From Algiphilus sp022763315 (GTDB lineage: Bacteria > Pseudomonadota > Gammaproteobacteria > Nevskiales > Nevskiaceae), in NCBI RefSeq assembly GCF_965249985.1, contig NZ_OZ252280.1: 64,000 nt of DNA, one strand, 5' to 3'. This document shows positions 58,274-64,000 of the stretch, one piece after another. Both the position numbers and the translations under genes were made by a program. The notes under the pieces were generated by a model, which did not search any database, was not told the origin of the DNA, and was given only the letters and a program-made list of their open reading frames with translations. Position 1 is the stretch's first letter; each line of letters opens with the position of its first letter.

Positions 58274-60979
58274 ATGCAGCACTTGGATCGAGACACCCTC
58301 TTCACGGCATGGGCAGACGCCGAGACCCTCCCGGTGCTGTGCGTCACCCGTCGCCTGGCCGATGACCTGGTACACGCCTACGCGCGCTATCGCAGCGCGC
58401 GCGGTGACACCGCCTGGCCCGCCCCCGACTGCCTTGGATGGCGCGCCTGGCTGGTCGACCGCTTCGAAGCCCTCGCGCAGCGCGACGCCATCGCCGGCAC
58501 TGTACCGCCCCGTCTGCTTAGCGACGGCGAAGCGCTCGCGCTGTGGTACCGCATTGTCAGCGATGCCAGCGCGACGCATCCGCTCCTACAAGTGCCGCGC
58601 ATGGCCCAGTTGGCCGCCGACGCCTGGCAAAGCGCGCATGACTATTGCGTTGCGTTGCCGGTGGGTCTGCCGGAGGACGAGGATGCCAGCGCCTTCGATG
58701 CCTGGGCCGCCACCTTTCACCACCGACTGCAAGAACTCACGGCCATCACCGTCGCAGAAGTGCCCGCTGCCCTTGAAAACGCCCTCCGAGAGGGACGACT
58801 CGCGGCGCCGAAGCGCCTTGCCGTTGGCGCCTTGGACCGGCCCACACCGGCTCAGGCTAGGCTGCTCGAAGCCCTCGCCGAGGCTGGTACCTCGCTGATC
58901 AGGCTGGAGGCGCCCTCGTGGTCACAGCCGACCCTCGATTATCTGCCCTGCAACGACCGCGCTACGGAGTACGCCGCGGTCGCAGGCGCGGTGCGCGACG
59001 CGGCCCGCGCGCGCCCGGAAGCGCGCATCGGCGTGGTCGTCCCCGACCTCGCGCTGCAGCGGGACGCCATCCAACGCAGCTTCGACGCCGTACTCTGTCC
59101 CTGGCTATCGCCAGGCGACGACCCTGCGCGGCGCCCGTACCGCATCAGCCAGGGAGAAGCGCTGGCCGAACAGCCGGTCATACGCGCCGCCCTCGACTGG
59201 CTGTCATGGGGTGCGAGCGCGCGCGGTGCAGCGCTGAACACCGCCAGCCGCGCCCTCCACACCCCGTTCTGGCAGGGCGGATCCGAGACCGGGGTCATCG
59301 CCCAGCTCGACCGGGCCTTGCGCCTGGCACGCCTGGATCCCGTACCGCTGGAGCAGGCCGTACGCGCTTTGCCCAGCGCGACACCGACGCTGGCCGAGGC
59401 ACTACGCGCCGCCGCATTGCCACGCGACCGCACACTGCCCTCGCAGTGGGCGCAGCGCTTCGCCACCGCCCTTGAGGCGCTTGGCTGGCCGGGAACCCTC
59501 GACAGCACCGCCTTTCAGGCCCACCGCGCCTGGAACGAGAGCCTGTCCGCATTTGGCCGTCTGGACTCGATTACCGGCAGCCTGTCCTCGACGGCCGCGC
59601 TGCGCCGGCTGCGCGAGCAACTCCATCAACAGATCTTTCAACCACAGAGTGGGGGCAGCCACATCCAGCTGCTTGGCGTGCTGGAGGCCGCGGGACTGGC
59701 ATTCGACACGCTCTTTATCGTCGGGCTGGACGAGAGCCAGTGGCCGCCCGAGGCGCGCCCGATACCGCTGTTGCCCGAGGCTCTGCAGCGCCGCGCCGGC
59801 ATCCCGCAGGCCACTGCCGAAGGCCAATTGGATCGCGCGCGCGCGATCACCGACGACCTTCTGACGGCGGCGCCGGAGATCACGCTGAGCTGGCCCACCC
59901 AGGTGGACGAACAGACGGCGCGGTTATCCGCCCTGCTGCCCGCACCGGCTCTTGATCCCGGCGCGCCCCAAGCATCAGAGCCCCCGCCCGCGTGGCGTGC
60001 GCTCTTCTCCGCCCGCGCAGCGGAGGATTGGCGCGATGAACGCGCCCATGCGGCCCCCGGCGATCGCCCGCTGGCCGGCGGCGTCCAGCGACTGGGCGAA
60101 TATGCCGAATGCCCATTCCGTGCGCTGGCGCACTATGGTCTGGGCGCGGAAGCACCCTCGGAGCCGGAAGCCGCGCCAGACCCGATGGAGCGGGGTCAAC
60201 TGGCACACGACATCATGGCCAGCCTGTGGCGGTCACTGCGTGACAGCGACGGCCTGCGCGCCCTGCAGCCCGACGCCGAGGCGCGCCAGGTAGCCGAAGC
60301 GGTTGACCACCATCTGCAGGCCTGGCGTCAACGCGCCCCCCATCGCGCGACGGAAGGCGTGGTCACCGTGGAGCGCGCGCGGCTGCAACGGCACGTGCGC
60401 GCGCTGCTGGCGATTGACCGCTCGCGCACCGACTTTGCGGTGGAATGGCTGGAAGGCGCATTAATGGACCAACGCGGCGCCATCGACCACACCATCGATC
60501 TTCATGGCCTGACGGTCCGCGTAAGGCCGGATCGCATCGACCATATTCCGGGGGTCGGTCGCATCGTGATCGACTACAAAACGGGCCGGACCGGCACGCC
60601 TGTGGCCCACACCCTCACCGCACCGCAGCTCGCCGTCTACGCCGGGCTGCTTGAGGACTGCGTGGGCGTGGCCTACGCGCCCCTGCGCGCAGGCGGCACC
60701 GGCTACGTGGGCATCATCGATAACGACGCCGCGGAAGCCATGCCCATGCTGACACCTGTCAGGAAGCTGCGCGGCGCCAAAGCCCTGCTTGATGACGACG
60801 ATTGGGCGGCAGTGCAACGCCTCTGGGACGCGCAACTCGGCGCCGTCGCCGCCGGCTTGCGCGCCGGCGACGCCCGGGTTGATCCGCTGCCAGGGGTATG
60901 CGCGCGCTGCGATCTGCAGCCCTTCTGTCGCATCCACACGCTCAACGCCTTCGCCGGCGACGACGAGGAAATCGCATGA
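58274..60979 (+). CDS. AddB-like/'probable DNA repair' protein with PD-(D/E)XK nuclease and iron-sulfur cluster
   Basis: 901 residues. The N-terminus (MQHLDRDTLFTAW, PVLCVTRRLADDL) sits where helicases have a Walker A but lacks GxGKT, as in AddB. Middle helicase-like remnants include FIVGLDESQWPPEARP and the weakly conserved QLLGVLEAAGL. The C-terminal RecB-type nuclease has LGEYAECPFRALAHYGLG, GQLAHDIMASLW, the metal-binding RPDRIDHIPGVGRIVIDYKTG, and CARCDLQPFC; with the Cys of ECPFR this gives the four cysteines of an AddB 4Fe-4S cluster. It repairs double-strand breaks with the coupled AddA-like helicase (ATGA overlap). Confidence 0.9.
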   Translation: MQHLDRDTLFTAWADAETLPVLCVTRRLADDLVHAYARYRSARGDTAWPAPDCLGWRAWLVDRFEALAQRDAIAGTVPPRLLSDGEALALWYRIVSDASATHPLLQVPRMAQLAADAWQSAHDYCVALPVGLPEDEDASAFDAWAATFHHRLQELTAITVAEVPAALENALREGRLAAPKRLAVGALDRPTPAQARLLEALAEAGTSLIRLEAPSWSQPTLDYLPCNDRATEYAAVAGAVRDAARARPEARIGVVVPDLALQRDAIQRSFDAVLCPWLSPGDDPARRPYRISQGEALAEQPVIRAALDWLSWGASARGAALNTASRALHTPFWQGGSETGVIAQLDRALRLARLDPVPLEQAVRALPSATPTLAEALRAAALPRDRTLPSQWAQRFATALEALGWPGTLDSTAFQAHRAWNESLSAFGRLDSITGSLSSTAALRRLREQLHQQIFQPQSGGSHIQLLGVLEAAGLAFDTLFIVGLDESQWPPEARPIPLLPEALQRRAGIPQATAEGQLDRARAITDDLLTAAPEITLSWPTQVDEQTARLSALLPAPALDPGAPQASEPPPAWRALFSARAAEDWRDERAHAAPGDRPLAGGVQRLGEYAECPFRALAHYGLGAEAPSEPEAAPDPMERGQLAHDIMASLWRSLRDSDGLRALQPDAEARQVAEAVDHHLQAWRQRAPHRATEGVVTVERARLQRHVRALLAIDRSRTDFAVEWLEGALMDQRGAIDHTIDLHGLTVRVRPDRIDHIPGVGRIVIDYKTGRTGTPVAHTLTAPQLAVYAGLLEDCVGVAYAPLRAGGTGYVGIIDNDAAEAMPMLTPVRKLRGAKALLDDDDWAAVQRLWDAQLGAVAAGLRAGDARVDPLPGVCARCDLQPFCRIHTLNAFAGDDEEIA

Positions 60980-63900
60980 GCGAAAGCAGCGCCGCAATGA
61001 TCGCGCGTGACAATGCCGCGCGCGCCGAAGCGTTGGACACGCGGCGCAGTTTCATCGTGCAGGCACCGGCGGGATCGGGCAAGACCGCGCTGCTCACCCA
61101 ACGCGTTCTGGCATTGCTTGCCGAAGTGGAGGCGCCGGAGCAGATCGTGGCGATGACCTTCACCCGCAAAGCCGCGGCCGAAATGCGGCAGCGCATCCTG
61201 GGGGAGCTGCAGGATCCACGCCGCCCCGAAGAGTGCACGGCCGAGCATGAGGCCCACACACGCCGGCTCGCGCAGGCCGCGCGCGCGCGCGACGCTGCCA
61301 TGGGCTGGCAGCTCAGCCATGCCAGCAACCGGCTGCGCATCACCACCATTGACGGTTTCTGCGGTGGCCTCGTGCGGCGCGCGCCCTGGCTGTCCGGGGC
61401 GGGCGGCATGCCCAGCCTGGTCGACGACGCACGCCCGCACCATCGGGTGGCAGCCCGGCGCACGATCGCCCAGCGTGATCGCAACGATGCCCTGGGTGAG
61501 GCGCTGCGCAGGTTGCTCGATCATGTCGATGGCCACGCCGAACGACTGACCGCCATGCTCGCGGCTCTGATCGCTCGTCGCGACGCCTGGCGCGGCCTGC
61601 TCAGCGGCGATAGGCAGGCCATGCGCGAGGTACTGGAATCCCATCTGCACGCCCTGTGCACCGACACCATGGCGCGCGCGCATGCTGCCCTGTCCTCCGA
61701 ACAGAGGGCGCGCTGGTGGGCATCGGCGCAGGTTGCCGCACAGCATCTCCCCGAGGACGTGGCGTTGCAGGCGGCGGTCGCGCTTGGCCACTTGCCGCAG
61801 GATGCCGGAGAATGCGGGCACTGGCCGGCACTGTGCAGCGTGCTGCTGACCAAGGAAGGCGCGCTGCGCAAGAGCGTCGACAAACGCATAGGCTTTCCGA
61901 CCAGCGTGCGCGCTGCAAAGGCGGAGCATGAGGCGCTGCTGCAGGAGCTGGCGGCTGGCGCGGACGCCGAGCCGGCCTTGCGCAGCCTTGCTGCCCTGGT
62001 GGCGCCTCGCTACCAGGATGCGCAGTGGCGCACACTGGAGGATCTCCTCGCGGTGTTTCGGCACGCGCTGGCGGAGCTGTCGCTATGCTTCAGCGAGCAG
62101 GGGGCGGCCGATCACACCGAGATTGCCTTGCGCGCCCTGGACGCACTGGGCGACCCGGCGGCGCCCAGCCCGCTTCTGCTGCGCCTGGATCACCGTATCC
62201 AACACCTCCTGGTCGACGAGTTCCAGGACACCTCCGACGTGCAGATGCGACTGTTGGAACGGCTCACCGCCGGCTGGGAGACGGGCGATGGGCGCAGCCT
62301 CTTCTTGGTTGGCGATCCGATGCAGAGCATTTACCGGTTCCGCAACGCCAACGTCGGCCTCTTCCTGCAGGCGCGGCGGCGAGGCATTGGCCATTTATCA
62401 CTGACGCCTCTGACGCTGACCCGCAACTTCCGTTCGCAGCAAGGCATTGTCGACTGGGTCAACACCACCTTTTCGCAGGTATTCGGGGAGGAGGACGCCC
62501 AACGCGGTGCCGTTGCCTTCGCACCGGCGGCGGCCACGCATCCCCAGCTTCCGGGCGAAGCCGTGCACTGGTACAGCGGGGATGAGCTTGAAGAGGCAGA
62601 GCGCATTGCTGCGCTCTGTGCCGCCACCCCCGCCGGGGAAAGTGTGGCGATCCTGGTGCGCGGCCGCAGCCATCTGCGACACATTCTTCCGGCGCTGCAG
62701 TCCGCGGGCATCGCCGCCCAGGCGGTGGACATCGACCCCCTGGGCGAGCGGCCTGTAGTGCAGGATCTGATTGCTCTGACACGCGCCATCAATACACCCG
62801 GCGATCGTATTGCCTGGCTGGCGGTTCTGCGCGCACCCTGGTGCGGCCTTCCGCTACCCGAGCTCCAAGACCTGTGCGAAGGCCTGCCCGATGGGGCCGC
62901 GCTGTGGCCGGCGTTGGACAGGGCCGCCCAGCAAGGCCGCCTGTCGGCGCATGCACAGGCGCGTCTGGCGCGCGTCCTGCCCGTACTGCGCAAGACCATG
63001 CAGCGCCGCGGCCGGGACTCCTTGGCCACGTTAGTCGAATATGCCTGGCGCCAACTCGGTGGCCCGGCCTGTGTCCGCGACCCCACAGCGCTGACGCACG
63101 CCGCCGCGATGCTGGACGCCCTGGCAGAGGCCAGCGAGGGCGCGCCCGCCATCGACGCCGTCACGCTCGACCAGGCCCTCGACGGCCTGTTCGCCAATGC
63201 CTCGGCACTCGGAGGCACGCATGTGCAGATCATGACCATGCACAAAGCCAAAGGGCTGCAATTCGATCACGTCATCCTGCCGGGGCTGCACCGCGCCGCG
63301 CGCAGCAGTGAGCGGCCGGCCCTGGTGCAATCCAGCGTACTCCTGGGCGAACACGAAGCCCCTCTGCTGGCGCCCATTCCACATCGCGAATCCGAGGACG
63401 ACGCGCTCTACCGCCTGCTGCATCAGCGCATCGAAGGCGCGCGTGACCGCGCCGAGGCGGAGCGTTTGCTCTACGTTGCGGCGACGCGCGCCATCCGCAG
63501 CCTGCACTGCTTCGCCGATCTCCCCAGCAAAGCGGATGGCGGCGTCAAGATCGGCAATGGATTGCTGAGTCACCTGTGGCCGGCAGTGGGTGATGAAGTG
63601 CTCCGACAGCGCGATGCCAGCCGCGACGAACCCCTCTCCGATGGCCGCAGCGACGAGGCTTTGCCTGCACGGTCGCCATCGCTGCAACGCTTGCCGCTCG
63701 ACTGGACGCCACCCCCGTCACCGGAAGCATTGCCGGCGGCGACGGCGCCCGCCGTCACGCCGGAGACGATTCCGCCTTTCGACTGGGCCGGCGAGCGCGC
63801 GCGCGTCACGGGCACCCTCTACCACCTCTGTGTGGAGCGCATCGCCTGCGACGGCCTCGATCGATGGGATCGCGAACGATGGGAGGCACAGCGCCCATGG

Positions 63901-64000
63901 CTGATGGCGCGCGCGCGGGCGGCAGGCCTGGACGCTACGGACGCGGAGGCAACAGTGGCGCAAGTGTTCACCGCGGTCGACAATACACTTGCCGACAGCC
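60976..64000 (+). CDS. AddA-like UvrD/RecB helicase-nuclease (continues past the window)
   Basis: Starts MSESSAAMIARDNAARAEALD at 60976 and stays open to the window end (1008 residues). UvrD motifs in order: Walker A APAGSGKTALLTQ (residues about 30-42), TRKAAAEMR, ITTIDGFC, Walker B LLVDEFQDTSDVQ (about 413), FLVGDPMQSIYRFRNA, LTRNFRS, IMTMHKAKGLQFDHVILPG (about 754) and LLYVAATRA. The C-terminal part begins a RecB-like nuclease region (GTLYHLCVERIA); its catalytic motifs lie outside. It would unwind and degrade broken DNA ends with the AddB-like partner. The stop codon is not seen. Confidence 0.93.
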   Translation, partial: MSESSAAMIARDNAARAEALDTRRSFIVQAPAGSGKTALLTQRVLALLAEVEAPEQIVAMTFTRKAAAEMRQRILGELQDPRRPEECTAEHEAHTRRLAQAARARDAAMGWQLSHASNRLRITTIDGFCGGLVRRAPWLSGAGGMPSLVDDARPHHRVAARRTIAQRDRNDALGEALRRLLDHVDGHAERLTAMLAALIARRDAWRGLLSGDRQAMREVLESHLHALCTDTMARAHAALSSEQRARWWASAQVAAQHLPEDVALQAAVALGHLPQDAGECGHWPALCSVLLTKEGALRKSVDKRIGFPTSVRAAKAEHEALLQELAAGADAEPALRSLAALVAPRYQDAQWRTLEDLLAVFRHALAELSLCFSEQGAADHTEIALRALDALGDPAAPSPLLLRLDHRIQHLLVDEFQDTSDVQMRLLERLTAGWETGDGRSLFLVGDPMQSIYRFRNANVGLFLQARRRGIGHLSLTPLTLTRNFRSQQGIVDWVNTTFSQVFGEEDAQRGAVAFAPAAATHPQLPGEAVHWYSGDELEEAERIAALCAATPAGESVAILVRGRSHLRHILPALQSAGIAAQAVDIDPLGERPVVQDLIALTRAINTPGDRIAWLAVLRAPWCGLPLPELQDLCEGLPDGAALWPALDRAAQQGRLSAHAQARLARVLPVLRKTMQRRGRDSLATLVEYAWRQLGGPACVRDPTALTHAAAMLDALAEASEGAPAIDAVTLDQALDGLFANASALGGTHVQIMTMHKAKGLQFDHVILPGLHRAARSSERPALVQSSVLLGEHEAPLLAPIPHRESEDDALYRLLHQRIEGARDRAEAERLLYVAATRAIRSLHCFADLPSKADGGVKIGNGLLSHLWPAVGDEVLRQRDASRDEPLSDGRSDEALPARSPSLQRLPLDWTPPPSPEALPAATAPAVTPETIPPFDWAGERARVTGTLYHLCVERIACDGLDRWDRERWEAQRPWLMARARAAGLDATDAEATVAQVFTAVDNTLADS

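Noticed and set aside
1..64000. CRISPR arrays, prophage, integrase or attachment sites
   Set aside because: No regularly spaced repeats, cas-like, integrase or phage structural genes were seen; the single tRNA is not followed by a duplicated tRNA end.

Overview
This is a high-GC window (well above 60% G+C by eye) from a Gram-negative bacterium, most likely a hydrocarbon- and alcohol-oxidising gammaproteobacterium. The gammaproteobacterial call rests on rdgC, rlmJ, the rplM-rpsI pair, a GPo1-like AlkB and an ExaC-like aldehyde dehydrogenase. A Nevskiales/Algiphilaceae-type marine oil degrader would fit, but that is inference. No plasmid, phage or CRISPR structure was seen.

Layout. (1) 1-3.4 kb: end of a short-chain dehydrogenase with a coupled unknown gene, then an ExaC-type aldehyde dehydrogenase and a DUF779 gene. 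(2) 3.5-20 kb: a periplasmic alcohol-oxidation island. A PQQ alcohol dehydrogenase carrying the lanthanide-type aspartate heads a minus-strand operon with a PedF-type cytochrome c-550, a quinoprotein-associated binding protein, a SoxYZ-like carrier and a metallo-beta-lactamase-fold hydrolase. Upstream lie a flavocytochrome-c sulfide-dehydrogenase-like pair, a porin, a two-component system with a second response regulator, and two TonB-dependent receptors. (3) 20-31.3 kb: a seven-gene minus-strand operon: RND/MMPL exporter, DUF1329, YCF48-like, DUF1302, DUF1329, an isoprenylcysteine-methyltransferase/NnrU-like membrane protein, and a single-chain desaturase/hydroxylase fused to its own reductase and 2Fe-2S domain. 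(4) 31.8-40.4 kb: alkane oxidation: two rubredoxins, an orphan transposase-like HTH protein, an AlkS/MalT-type regulator, a small membrane protein, AlkB, an AcoR-type sigma-54 activator and a phasin-like protein. (5) 40.6-49.9 kb: a TonB-dependent receptor, a minimal Csu-type (archaic chaperone-usher) pilus operon and a secreted trypsin-fold protease. (6) 49.9-64 kb: housekeeping genes, namely alpha/beta hydrolase, AarF/UbiB kinase, nuclease-like lipoprotein, rdgC, tRNA-Gln, rpsI, rplM, glycine-zipper lipoprotein, nitronate monooxygenase, Nudix, rlmJ, and an AddB/AddA-like nuclease-helicase pair that runs off the window.

How it may work together (inference): AlkB with rubredoxin makes alcohols from medium-chain alkanes. 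The PQQ dehydrogenase oxidises alcohols in the periplasm and the ExaC-type enzyme oxidises the aldehydes. Two regulatory signals read directly from the DNA tie the islands together. First, three strong sigma-54 (-24/-12) promoters lie upstream of the aldehyde dehydrogenase, the PQQ dehydrogenase and the porin. Each has a CTGTCACR element 120-160 bp upstream in the same orientation, matching the AcoR-type activator encoded at 37.8 kb. Second, a CGAAAGGAGGG-like element recurs upstream of the RND/DUF1329 operon (two copies 21 bp apart), the fusion desaturase, alkB and the rubredoxin/AlkS divergent region. It is a candidate operator for a hydrocarbon regulon. The seven-gene operon with its self-contained oxygenase is the best candidate here for a poorly described system.
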